12,293 nucleotides of DNA from an uncultured Ilumatobacter sp. Lineage in GTDB: Bacteria; Actinomycetota; Acidimicrobiia; Acidimicrobiales; Ilumatobacteraceae. Shown piece by piece: positions 1 to 6,348 of the stretch. Each line of letters opens with the position of its first letter. Within the stretch, counting starts at the first letter, position 1. The position numbers were made by a program, and so were the translations under genes. The stretch is from the NCBI GenBank assembly GCA_938091165.1, contig CALKNK010000038.1, positions 1 to 12,293 on the forward strand, given 5' to 3'. The notes under the pieces are model-generated. The model did not search any database. It had not been told where the DNA came from and saw only the letters and a program-made list of their open reading frames with translations.

Positions 1-52
1 GAGCCGCAAGATCGTGACCGGACTGATCCGACAAGCCCTGCGACGCCGCTGA
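1..52 (+). CDS. 3' end of a tetR-family gene (partial, runs off left edge)
   Basis: The first 52 bases encode the last 16 residues (SRKIVTGLIRQALRRR) and TGA stop of a TetR-type regulator. They are identical at every base to the end of the complete tetR gene at 9007-9600. Whether an entire second regulator, or only this tail, lies to the left cannot be seen. The identity continues into the downstream intergenic DNA, so this is part of a larger direct repeat and not convergent similarity. Confidence 0.8.
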   Translation, partial: SRKIVTGLIRQALRRR

Positions 53-56
53 CCGG

Positions 57-81
57 CGGCAAGGCTGGATCCGCCTTGGCG
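57..81 (+). terminator. Hairpin after tetR stop (left copy)
   Basis: CGGCAAGGC (57-65) and GCCTTGGCG (73-81) pair at 8 of 9 positions around a 7-base loop (TGGATCC). The hairpin starts four bases after the tetR stop. No T-tract follows, so it is a candidate terminator or 3'-end stabilising hairpin and not a classical intrinsic terminator. Confidence 0.45.
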
Positions 82-172
82 TGTGACACTGCGCCGTTAT
101 GGTCACTTGTATGAGTGATTTTCAGCGATCCGGTGGCTGCGCGACGACCGTCAAAAACGGTTCGCGGGCGAC

Positions 173-252
173 TTGGACCACAAACCCTCCGTTTTGGACC
201 ACAAACTCGACATCAGGTACTTCAGCAACGCAACCCACAAGTCCGCAGCAAC
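173..252. repeat. Repeat core copy A with tandem TTGGACCACAAAC boxes
   Basis: Two identical 13-base boxes, TTGGACCACAAAC, lie at 173-185 and 194-206 with a 21-base period (about two helical turns). They are followed by a conserved tail ending in GTCCGCAGCAAC. The section 195-252 recurs at 431-488 (7 of 58 mismatches) and at 9743-9800. Function unknown. Confidence 0.75.
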
Positions 253-286
253 GGACCGTCAGCGCTGCATCACCCCAGCTCAGAGG

Positions 287-367
287 TCATTCGATGCGAA
301 GACCGGAGATGGCCCGAGAGATCACGAGCTGCTGGATCTGCTCGGTGCCTTCGAAGATGTCATGGAT
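287..367 (-). pseudogene. Acyl-CoA dehydrogenase 3' remnant
   Basis: Read leftward from 367, the sequence encodes the last 26 residues of the acyl-CoA dehydrogenase at 9835-11055, including the catalytic-Glu motif IFEGTEQIQ and the terminal LRIE with stop. One residue differs (ISG here, ISD in the intact gene). Upstream of ATC at 365-367 the similarity ends at once and no start or FAD-binding region follows. This is a truncated fragment left at the repeat boundary, not a functional gene. Confidence 0.85.
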
Positions 368-430
368 ATCGAGATTCGACTACAAAACTCCTGCTCAGAG
401 GATTTTCGTGGGCCACAGGACCGGGGTTTC

Positions 431-488
431 TGGACCACGAACTCGACATCAAGTACTGCAGCAATGCAGCTCACTAGTCCGCAGCAAC
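431..488. repeat. Repeat core copy C (diverged)
   Basis: This segment matches 195-252 without indels at 51 of 58 positions (about 88%), beginning TGGACCAC and ending AGTCCGCAGCAAC. A looser match to the upstream TGGACCAC box appears about 22 bases earlier (GGGCCAC). It lies outside the long direct repeat, just downstream of the solute-binding protein stop, so this short element exists independently of the 367-bp arm. Confidence 0.7.
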
Positions 489-527
489 TGAACAGGATCG
501 CCTCAACTTTGCAATGACGACGATCGG

Positions 528-2318
528 TCAGTCGCTGAGCCAGACCGAATCGAACCAGTTGACTCCGTTGACGACGCACCGCAGTGGTACACCGTCGGGT
601 GACGTGCGCTCGCACACACCGCGAACCGACTCGCTGAACGCGTTGTCCCAGATGGTGTGGACGAGGAAAATGCGGGTGGAGGCGTCGTTCATGTCCTGAA
701 CAATCGCCTGCCAATTAGCGGCGCGGTCCGCTTTGTCGGGCTGGGCCTGGGCGTCGAGAATCAGGTCGTCGCGCTCCTCGGAGCAGAACCTTGTCCCGTT
801 GAGCGAGATGCCTTCGCCGATCGTGCGACACATCAACGTCTGGCGGTTCGTCGCCGGCTCGAGGGACCCGAACCCTCGCCACAGCGTTGCCTGATACTGA
901 CCCAACACGGTTTGCACGATGTGTTGGTCTTGGGCGAGTTCGTCGAAGTTGACGTTGAACGCCGCGCTCCACCCCTGGTCGAGGATGTCGGCCTGGCGCG
1001 CCCCGACCACCCCGGCGGCAGGAAATTGGAACTCGACGTCGATCCGTCCGTCGGAGCAGCCGTCGGGCACGTCGGCGCAGTATTGCGCGGAGAGGGCGGC
1101 CGCTGCGGCGGGATCGTCACCCTGCTGCACGACGTCGGGATTGTAAAAGTCGCTCCCTGGAACGAACATCTGGTCGGCGTCGCGGGCGATGCCCAACCCG
1201 ATCAGATCGCGGTAGTCCCGCAACGGGGTTGCGAGCGCCAAGGCCCGCCGAGCCCGCACGTCGTCGAACGGCGGCGAGGACGTGTTGAGTTGGACGAACT
1301 GTTCCTGACCGGTCTCGTCGACGATGTTCTGCGCGCTGTCTTCGTCGCGTAGATCGCCCACGGTGGCGGGGTCCGTGGTGTGGAGGCCTTCAACGTTGCC
1401 CGAGAAGAAGAGATCAGCGCGAGTCGATGCGTCGGGGATGGGTCGGAACTCCAACGCGTCGAGGTGGACGTCGCCACCCCACCATCCGCCGTGGCGGACG
1501 AGCCGGGTGACCGAGTCCAGCGAGCGAGACTCGAAGACGAACGGTCCGGTGCCGACCGGTTCCTGGTTCAGCGTCGGATCTGCGGCGGCCGCCGCAAGCC
1601 AATCCGGTGAAGCAACCATGCCGAGCTGCGTCGACAACCAGGCAGGGAACACTGCGTTCGGCTCGAGCATCGAGAACTCGATCGTCCGCTCGTCGACCAC
1701 GGTCGACGGTCCTTCGGCCGGGTAGAACGGGCGCTGGGCCAGCCCGACAATCGGGCTCGCCAGCTGGGCATCGAAGTTCGCCTGCACCGCCTGGGCGGTG
1801 AGGGGCGCGCCGTCGTGGAATGTGATCCCCTCCCGCACGACGACCCGCCACCTCGTCAGGTCGCCGTCGACCGGCTCGACCGACTCGGCCAGATACGGCA
1901 CGACGTTGCCGTCGACGTCCAACGCGGTCAGCGTGTCGAACACCGCGAGGGCCATCATGCGGCCGGGTGCCGACAGAGACGAGGTCGTCGGGTTCAGCCC
2001 ATCGACATCGGCCTCAAGGGCGAACCGCAACGTGCCACCCGGAATCGGTCCGGCCTCCTCATCAATGTCCTCGTCCTCGGCAACGTCCTCGACGATCTGC
2101 CCCTCGCTGACGACAGGAGCGACGGTTGCGGCTGGCGCATCAGTGGCAGCCACGTCGTCGCTCCCCGCTGGCTCGCCACCACCACTCACCGTCGCCCGCG
2201 GGCCTTCGGATGCGCTGTCGCTGCTCGCGGAGCCACCACTGCACGCTGCGGCGACGACCGCCAAACAAGCGAACGCGGCAACGGCCATCGTCGCCAGTGG
2301 AAGTCGTGTTCTGGTCAT
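528..2318 (-). CDS. ABC transporter solute-binding lipoprotein, family 5 (peptide/nickel type)
   Basis: This 596-aa protein is predicted to bind a small ligand outside the membrane for ABC import. Residues 1-26 form a lipoprotein signal: two Arg, a hydrophobic stretch, then VAAAC with Cys26 as the lipid attachment site. A long Ala/Asp/Glu-rich linker of roughly 60 residues follows. The SBP_bac_5 fold then begins at GGTLRFALEADVDGLNP and contains the typical WRVVVREGITFHDGAPLTAQAV segment. I chose the ATG at 2316-2318 because GGAG lies five bases upstream and the signal peptide then starts normally. An ATG at 2363 would overlap the sulfatase and add 15 residues before the signal. The gene lies 29 bp after the arylsulfatase stop, so it is probably cotranscribed. 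No permease or ATPase genes accompany it. Family-5 proteins bind peptides, nickel complexes, sugars and other ligands, so the ligand is unknown; a sulfate ester or its product is an inference from context. Confidence 0.88.
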   Translation of the reverse strand: MTRTRLPLATMAVAAFACLAVVAAACSGGSASSDSASEGPRATVSGGGEPAGSDDVAATDAPAATVAPVVSEGQIVEDVAEDEDIDEEAGPIPGGTLRFALEADVDGLNPTTSSLSAPGRMMALAVFDTLTALDVDGNVVPYLAESVEPVDGDLTRWRVVVREGITFHDGAPLTAQAVQANFDAQLASPIVGLAQRPFYPAEGPSTVVDERTIEFSMLEPNAVFPAWLSTQLGMVASPDWLAAAAADPTLNQEPVGTGPFVFESRSLDSVTRLVRHGGWWGGDVHLDALEFRPIPDASTRADLFFSGNVEGLHTTDPATVGDLRDEDSAQNIVDETGQEQFVQLNTSSPPFDDVRARRALALATPLRDYRDLIGLGIARDADQMFVPGSDFYNPDVVQQGDDPAAAAALSAQYCADVPDGCSDGRIDVEFQFPAAGVVGARQADILDQGWSAAFNVNFDELAQDQHIVQTVLGQYQATLWRGFGSLEPATNRQTLMCRTIGEGISLNGTRFCSEERDDLILDAQAQPDKADRAANWQAIVQDMNDASTRIFLVHTIWDNAFSESVRGVCERTSPDGVPLRCVVNGVNWFDSVWLSD

Positions 2319-2323
2319 GGGAG

Positions 2324-2327
2324 CTCC
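2324..2327 (-). promoter_or_regulatory. Ribosome binding site deciding the lipoprotein start
   Basis: On the minus strand GGAG stands five bases before the ATG at 2316-2318. It supports this start over the in-frame ATG at 2363, which lies inside the preceding sulfatase gene. Confidence 0.6.
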
Positions 2328-2347
2328 AGTCGAGATTGTGCGTTTCG

Positions 2348-4609
2348 TCATTGGCGCGACCATTCGCGAGCGGCGATGACCTCATCGGCGTCAGCGTCGC
2401 GCCCGTCAGGGAGTTGGACGGAGACGTCGTGCAGCGTGCCGCTGTAAGCGAAAGGCGCTGAGTATCGAGCCGATACGGCCGATCGGTGGTCCTCGCCGAC
2501 GCTGATCCCAACGGAGGTGAACGTCACCAAGTACCGCGGCACCGTCTCTCGACCACAGGCCTGCCCGTCGATCAACACCTCGACGAACCCGTCGATACCG
2601 GTGCGCTCGAGGTGGACACCTAGCGTGCAATCACCCGCAGGCACCTGGATATTTGACTCGACGATCGTGTGGTCGCCGAACGCGTTGTAGTCGACGATGA
2701 GCTTGCCGTCCTGCACGAACACCGAACAGCCGGAGTTCTCGTTGCCCGTCGCGATGAGCACTCCCGCTGCGTCAGCCGTCCCGGTCACTCGGGCGGTGAT
2801 GTCGACTTGCGTATCAGTCAGCGAGGCGGAGGTTCGCGTGGGGATCTGGGTCATCGGCGTCCGGTACACGTACCGACGGTCGGGTCGATGCACCGAGTGC
2901 TCGTCCAAGCGGGGAATGAACAACTCGATGCGACGCTCGTCGAGCGGAAGCACCCCGTGGACCTCCGCCTCCTGCCACCACAGCTCGATCAGCTGCGCCA
3001 AGCGATCTGGCTCGGCCTCCGCAAGGTCGTGGCACTCCGACGGGTCGGCCGAGAGATTGAACAACTCCCACGGTTCGGTCTCGAAGTCGGCGCCGGGGAA
3101 GTGCCGGGCAACCGCCTTCCACAGCACACCATCGAGATCGGCAACGAGAGCGCGGTTCCCGGCGAACTCGAAGTACTGGAGCGTGTTCGTCGCAGGGGCG
3201 TCAGCATCGTCGAGGATCGACGCAAACGAATGTCCGGTCACCGGCATTTGTTCGACCCCTCGGTACACCTCGGGTGGCGTCACGCCGAGCAGTTCATAGA
3301 TTGTCGGCACCACGTCGGAGATGTAGGTGAATTGGTTACGCTTCGTGCCGGCGTGCTCGCCGAGACCGGCGGGCCAATGCACGACCATCGGCACGTGCAC
3401 GCCGCCCTCGTGCGTATGTGTCTTGTACCAACGGAACGGAGAGTTGCCGCACTGCGACCAACCCCACGGATAGTTCGTGTGGCTGTTCGGCCTGCCGATG
3501 TCGTCGATCTTCTCGACCGCTTCGTCGGGCGATTCGACGATGCCTTGGAAGTGCTTCATCTCGTGCATCGTCCCCGCGGCACCGCCCTCCTGGGAAGCGC
3601 CGTTGTCGGACATCAGCACGAAGATCGTGTTGTCGAGCTCACCCATCGCTCGGAGCCCATCGACGAACCGGCCGATCTGATCATCGGTGTGATCAAGGAA
3701 CGCGGCGAAGGCTTCTTGCAGGCGAGCGGCGAGCAGCTGCTGATTGTCCGACAGGTCGTCCCACGGCTCGACACCTGGGTTGCGTGGCGCGAGCGAGGTA
3801 TTCGACTCGACCACGCCGAGCTCGACCTGACGCTCGTACCAGCGCTGGCGCACCACATCCCAGCCTTCGTCGTACCGGCCGCGGTACTTCTGCAGGTACG
3901 CATCGGGTGCCTGGTGCGGCGCATGCGTCGCACCGAAGGGCAGGTAAGCGAAGAATGGCCGATCGGGGCGCAACCCTTTGTTGTCGTTGACCATCAGCAG
4001 TAATTGATCAACCAGGTCTTCGGAGAGGTGGTATCCCTCGTCCGCGCTAGCCGGCGGATCGATGAAGCTGTTGTCGCGCACCAACTCAGGGTTGAACTGA
4101 TCGGTCTCGCCCGGCAAGAACCCGTAGAAGCGCTCGAACCCGCGGCCTAACGGCCACTGGTCGAACGGACCCGCTGCAGAGATGTGCGTGCCCGGCATCA
4201 GGTGCCACTTGCCCGCACACAACGTTGCATACCCCTCGTCGCGCAGCACCTCGGCGACAGTTGCCGCAGCGTTCGAGATGTGGCCCGTCGCGTGAGGGAA
4301 CCCGGTAACCCAGCCCGACAGGCCACGCATCCCGACCGCGTGCTGCGACCGACCGGTGAGGAGCGCTGCACGCGTGGGCGAGCACACTGGCGTCACGTGG
4401 AAGTTGGTGAACTGCACGCCGCCGGTTGCGAGTGCGTCGATGTTCGGTGTGTCGATGTCCGAGCCGTAGCAGCCGAACTGTGCGTACCCGAGGTCGTCGA
4501 GCAGCACGATCACCACGTTGGGCGCACCACGACCGGGATGGGGTCGCTCGTCGAAGTGCGGAACAGAATCGGCCAACGTGCGGCCGATGGTTCCCTTGAA
4601 GTCGTTCAT
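2348..4609 (-). CDS. Type I (formylglycine) arylsulfatase with C-terminal extension
   Basis: This 753-aa sulfatase hydrolyses sulfate esters using a Cys converted to formylglycine. The catalytic set is complete: metal ligands D38-D39 (LLDDLGY), CSPTR at 76-80 with the modified Cys76 and Arg80, K134 and H136 (AGKWHL), H229 (GATHAPH), D335-N336 (MSDNG) and K396 (WYKTHTHEGG). The core ends near residue 560, and a beta-rich extension of about 160 residues (roughly 590-753) follows, as in large bacterial arylsulfatases. No signal peptide is visible, so the protein is probably cytoplasmic. The ATG at 4609 has a good GAGAGAGGGA ribosome site. The gene follows the MBL hydrolase by 14 bp and precedes the lipoprotein gene. 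Maturation would need a formylglycine-generating enzyme, which this window lacks. The substrate is unknown; aryl, steroid or other sulfate esters are all possible. Confidence 0.93.
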   Translation of the reverse strand: MNDFKGTIGRTLADSVPHFDERPHPGRGAPNVVIVLLDDLGYAQFGCYGSDIDTPNIDALATGGVQFTNFHVTPVCSPTRAALLTGRSQHAVGMRGLSGWVTGFPHATGHISNAAATVAEVLRDEGYATLCAGKWHLMPGTHISAAGPFDQWPLGRGFERFYGFLPGETDQFNPELVRDNSFIDPPASADEGYHLSEDLVDQLLLMVNDNKGLRPDRPFFAYLPFGATHAPHQAPDAYLQKYRGRYDEGWDVVRQRWYERQVELGVVESNTSLAPRNPGVEPWDDLSDNQQLLAARLQEAFAAFLDHTDDQIGRFVDGLRAMGELDNTIFVLMSDNGASQEGGAAGTMHEMKHFQGIVESPDEAVEKIDDIGRPNSHTNYPWGWSQCGNSPFRWYKTHTHEGGVHVPMVVHWPAGLGEHAGTKRNQFTYISDVVPTIYELLGVTPPEVYRGVEQMPVTGHSFASILDDADAPATNTLQYFEFAGNRALVADLDGVLWKAVARHFPGADFETEPWELFNLSADPSECHDLAEAEPDRLAQLIELWWQEAEVHGVLPLDERRIELFIPRLDEHSVHRPDRRYVYRTPMTQIPTRTSASLTDTQVDITARVTGTADAAGVLIATGNENSGCSVFVQDGKLIVDYNAFGDHTIVESNIQVPAGDCTLGVHLERTGIDGFVEVLIDGQACGRETVPRYLVTFTSVGISVGEDHRSAVSARYSAPFAYSGTLHDVSVQLPDGRDADADEVIAAREWSRQ

Positions 4610-4623
4610 GCGAAGTCCCTCTC

Positions 4624-5457
4624 TCAGTTGTGGTGCTCAACGATGATCGTGGTGAGGTCGTTGCCGATGACGATCTCACCGTCGTAGTGCTCGGCGGCCA
4701 GGGCGATCCACTCGGGGTACTGCTCGGGCGTCGGCGCCGGGACCATGTGGGTCAGTGCGAGTCGCTTCGCGCCGACACGCGCCGCAGTCTGTGCCGCTTC
4801 GACGACACCCGAGTGGTACTCGAGGATGTCCTGGGCCATCTCGCCTGGCAGCAGTTCGACGATGTCCTTGCGGAGGACGGTCTGCACATAGACGTCAGCA
4901 CCGGCGGCGAGCTGATCGACGCCGTCGCACGGAATCGTGTCGCCCACGAGTGCCGCAACTGCGCCCTCGTGTTTGAGTCGGAATCCGATCGTCGGGTGGA
5001 CCGGCGCGTGCTGCGTCGCTGCGGTGATGATATCGACGTCACCGATGCGGAACTCGTCGCCGGGCTGCAGCTCGGTGACCTCGACCTGCGGGCCGCGCAC
5101 GAGCGGGTCATGGTGTTCCACCCGGTAGCCGATGTCGTCCTCCAGTGCGTGCAGTTGCCGCTCGACGAACCGCGCGATGCCCACCGGTCCGAAAATCTTC
5201 AACGGTGTGATTTCGCGGGTTCTGACCCAGTGCGTGGTGATCACGTCGTTAAGCGCGCAGATGTGGTCGCTGTGCAGATGGGTGATCAGCACACCCGCGA
5301 GCAGAGCGGGATCTGACCCTGCTGCCGCCAGGCGCATAACGACACCTCGACCTGCGTCGACAAGGATGTGCGTGCCGTCCGCCTTCACGAGACTCGATGG
5401 GCCGGCGCGGTTTGGGTCGGGCAACGGCGATCCGGTTCCGGTCAGGATGATTTCCAT
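4624..5457 (-). CDS. MBL-fold hydrolase, RNase Z/arylsulfatase-like
   Basis: This 277-aa protein has a complete dinuclear-metal metallo-beta-lactamase motif: THLHSDH (H60, H62, D64, H65), the ATQHAPVHP region (H150/H154), GDT (D173) and a late LTH (H237). Its start (MEIILTGTGSPLPDPNR) and overall order match the tRNase Z-like branch. That branch also includes MBL-type arylsulfatases such as the enzyme described from Pseudoalteromonas carrageenovora. Its place beside sulfatases favours ester hydrolysis over tRNA processing, but this is an inference. I chose ATG 5457 because the -10 box at 5487-5492 would place the transcript start near 5480; the longer reading frame back to 5607 would cross the promoter. 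An alternative ATG at 5475 would add MLGSAL. It is the first gene of the leftward operon. Confidence 0.85.
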   Translation of the reverse strand: MEIILTGTGSPLPDPNRAGPSSLVKADGTHILVDAGRGVVMRLAAAGSDPALLAGVLITHLHSDHICALNDVITTHWVRTREITPLKIFGPVGIARFVERQLHALEDDIGYRVEHHDPLVRGPQVEVTELQPGDEFRIGDVDIITAATQHAPVHPTIGFRLKHEGAVAALVGDTIPCDGVDQLAAGADVYVQTVLRKDIVELLPGEMAQDILEYHSGVVEAAQTAARVGAKRLALTHMVPAPTPEQYPEWIALAAEHYDGEIVIGNDLTTIIVEHHN

Positions 5458-5478
5458 CAACGCGGAACCTAGCATGTT

Positions 5479-5499
5479 AATTTCACAGTATATGAAACT
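5479..5499. promoter_or_regulatory. Candidate operator palindrome in divergent control region
   Basis: AATTTCA and TGAAACT flank a 7-base spacer (arms pair at 6 of 7, core TTTCA/TGAAA perfect). This is an AT-rich island between the two divergent operons and overlaps the leftward -10 box. Its size and symmetry suit a dimeric TetR-type repressor. The likely binder is the product of the tetR gene at 9007-9600, by context only. Confidence 0.5.
5487..5492 (-). promoter_or_regulatory. Leftward -10 box (TATACT)
   Basis: On the minus strand TATACT differs from the consensus TATAAT at one base. No strong -35 is visible at the right distance (weak TTCCCT at 5509-5514). The predicted transcript start near 5480 gives a leader of about 23 bases before the MBL start at 5457. 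Confidence 0.5.
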
Positions 5500-5589
5500 A
5501 TATTTCGCAGGGAAGAAGCTGGCCCCAGTCGTGCGTATCCGCGGTGAGCGCGACGGTGTGTTCAAGATCCAACCAGAACCGGAGACCGT

Positions 5590-6348
5590 ATGACCACCAC
5601 CCCACATGAGATGGGCCGCCGTGTCGCACTCATCGCGAACACGAGCTTCTACGTCGGCCCGCCCCTAGCGCGTGAACTCGCTCGGCGGGGCCATGACCTG
5701 GTCATCGGGGATCCGGAGCCCGGTCTCGTCGACGAGCTCGAGGCCCTCGGTGCCACCGTTGCGGTCGCCGAGCACGTCTGGGAACTCGCCGACGTGGAGG
5801 TCGCCGAGCGGCTCGTGCAGACCGGCCTCGATCGATTTGGTCGTATTGACGCGGCCACTGCATTCACTGGTGAGATCGTCACCGGTCGCTTACTGAAGTC
5901 GACTACGGCCGACCTCCACAAGCTCGAACGCGGCCTGATCGACGCCCCGTACCAGTTCATGAAGGCGGTGCTGCCCTCGATGATCGAGCGCGGCGAAGGA
6001 CAGGTGCTGATGATCACCAGCTCGGCCGGCAATCGGGTGTTGCCGGCGGCGCCGCTCTACTCGGCGCTGCGCGCAGGGGCCACCCACCTCGTGAAGAATG
6101 TCGCCGCAGATGTGGCCCGCCACGGCGTTCAGGTCAATGCGCTCGGCACCAATTTCATGGACTTCGACGGGTTCATCGCGGCCAACGGGGCCGATACGCC
6201 CGAGGGGCTCGAGAAGGTCGTCTCGCGAGTCCCGATGAAGCGCCTGGGTTCGGTCGAGGAATGCGCGGCGCTGTGTTGTGCATACCTCGACGGCACGTGC
6301 GGATTCGTCACCGGGCAGTTCGTCGCCCACGATGGAGGTTGGTCCTGA
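5590..6348 (+). CDS. Atypical short-chain dehydrogenase/reductase (SDR)
   Basis: This 252-aa protein has the length and order of a classical SDR: an N-terminal nucleotide fold (RRVALIANTSF), a central ITSSAG strand with catalytic Ser, a Tyr-containing helix, and a C-terminal GQFVAHDGGWS typical of FabG-like members. Key motifs deviate. The TGxxxGxG cofactor loop reads NTSFYVG (17-23), the NNAG motif is AFTG (91-94), and the YxxxK catalytic pair is Y157-SAL-R161, with Arg in place of Lys. It may be a divergent NAD(P)-dependent oxidoreductase or may have lost normal redox chemistry. GGAG at 5581 sits five bases before the ATG. It opens the rightward operon, and its TGA overlaps the next ATG by one base (TGATG). 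A role in oxidising an alcohol released by sulfatases is an inference. Confidence 0.85.
   Translation: MTTTPHEMGRRVALIANTSFYVGPPLARELARRGHDLVIGDPEPGLVDELEALGATVAVAEHVWELADVEVAERLVQTGLDRFGRIDAATAFTGEIVTGRLLKSTTADLHKLERGLIDAPYQFMKAVLPSMIERGEGQVLMITSSAGNRVLPAAPLYSALRAGATHLVKNVAADVARHGVQVNALGTNFMDFDGFIAANGADTPEGLEKVVSRVPMKRLGSVEECAALCCAYLDGTCGFVTGQFVAHDGGWS
6334..6338 (+). promoter_or_regulatory. Ribosome binding site deciding the alkylsulfatase-like start
   Basis: GGAGG stands nine bases before the ATG at 6348, inside the end of the SDR gene. It favours this start over an in-frame ATG at 6261, which would embed 29 extra Arg-rich residues in the SDR gene. Confidence 0.65.

Larger units (their letters stand above)
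1..367. repeat. Left arm of long direct repeat (pairs with 9549-9915)
   Basis: Aligned by hand at a constant offset of 9548 with no indels. I count 13 mismatches in 367 bases (about 96.5% identity). The first 128 bases are identical, a patch at about 210-235 carries 7 of the differences, and identity resumes through the acyl-CoA dehydrogenase tail. Similarity stops abruptly after 367. The left limit lies outside the window, so the arm may be longer. Confidence 0.95.
53..527. other. Gene-free stretch with repeats and a gene remnant
   Basis: This 475-bp stretch separates the tetR tail from the stop of the solute-binding protein gene. It contains, in order, the hairpin at 57-81, a weak promoter-like pair (TTGGCG at 76-81 and TATGGT at 98-103, 16-bp spacer), two TTGGACCACAAAC boxes 21 bp apart (173-185, 194-206), a short GTCCG/CGGAC hairpin (241-256), the acyl-CoA dehydrogenase remnant (287-367) and a diverged copy of the repeat core (431-488). 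I see no credible protein-coding gene. The small reading frames here shift through the repeats and resemble nothing I recognise. Confidence 0.7.
5477..5504 (+). promoter_or_regulatory. Possible rightward promoter (TTAATT / TATATT)
   Basis: TTAATT (5477-5482) and TATATT (5499-5504) are spaced by 16 bases and would place the palindrome in the promoter spacer. The -35 is poor and the leader to the SDR start would be about 80 bases, so this is tentative. Confidence 0.3.

Noticed and set aside
173..206. CRISPR-like array from repeated TTGGACCACAAAC boxes
   Set aside because: There are only two boxes per copy with an 8-base gap. Spacers are not of CRISPR length and no cas genes are present.
241..256. 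GTCCG/CGGAC hairpin as a terminator
   Set aside because: A 5-bp stem with no T-tract is too weak, and the third repeat copy has lost the pairing.
1..367. Insertion sequence as the cause of the long repeat
   Set aside because: No transposase, terminal inverted repeats or target-site duplication is visible. The arm consists of two gene ends and an intergenic region, which points to recombination or segmental duplication.
99..517. Small open frames in the left repeat, and the equivalent frames at 9647-9961
   Set aside because: Three overlapping frames exist because the repeat lacks stops. Their products are low-complexity, change frame between repeat copies and run into dehydrogenase antisense sequence. 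No ribosome site is seen.
2669..4003. 444-codon open frame on the plus strand
   Set aside because: It is wholly antisense to the arylsulfatase, whose full catalytic set is intact. The translated product is Arg/His/Val-rich with no recognisable fold, as expected from high-GC antisense frames.
5458..5607. N-terminal extension of the MBL hydrolase (start at 5607)
   Set aside because: It would run through the AT-rich divergent promoter and operator and overlap the SDR start. The added residues look non-protein-like, and MEIILTGTG at 5457 is the natural fold start.
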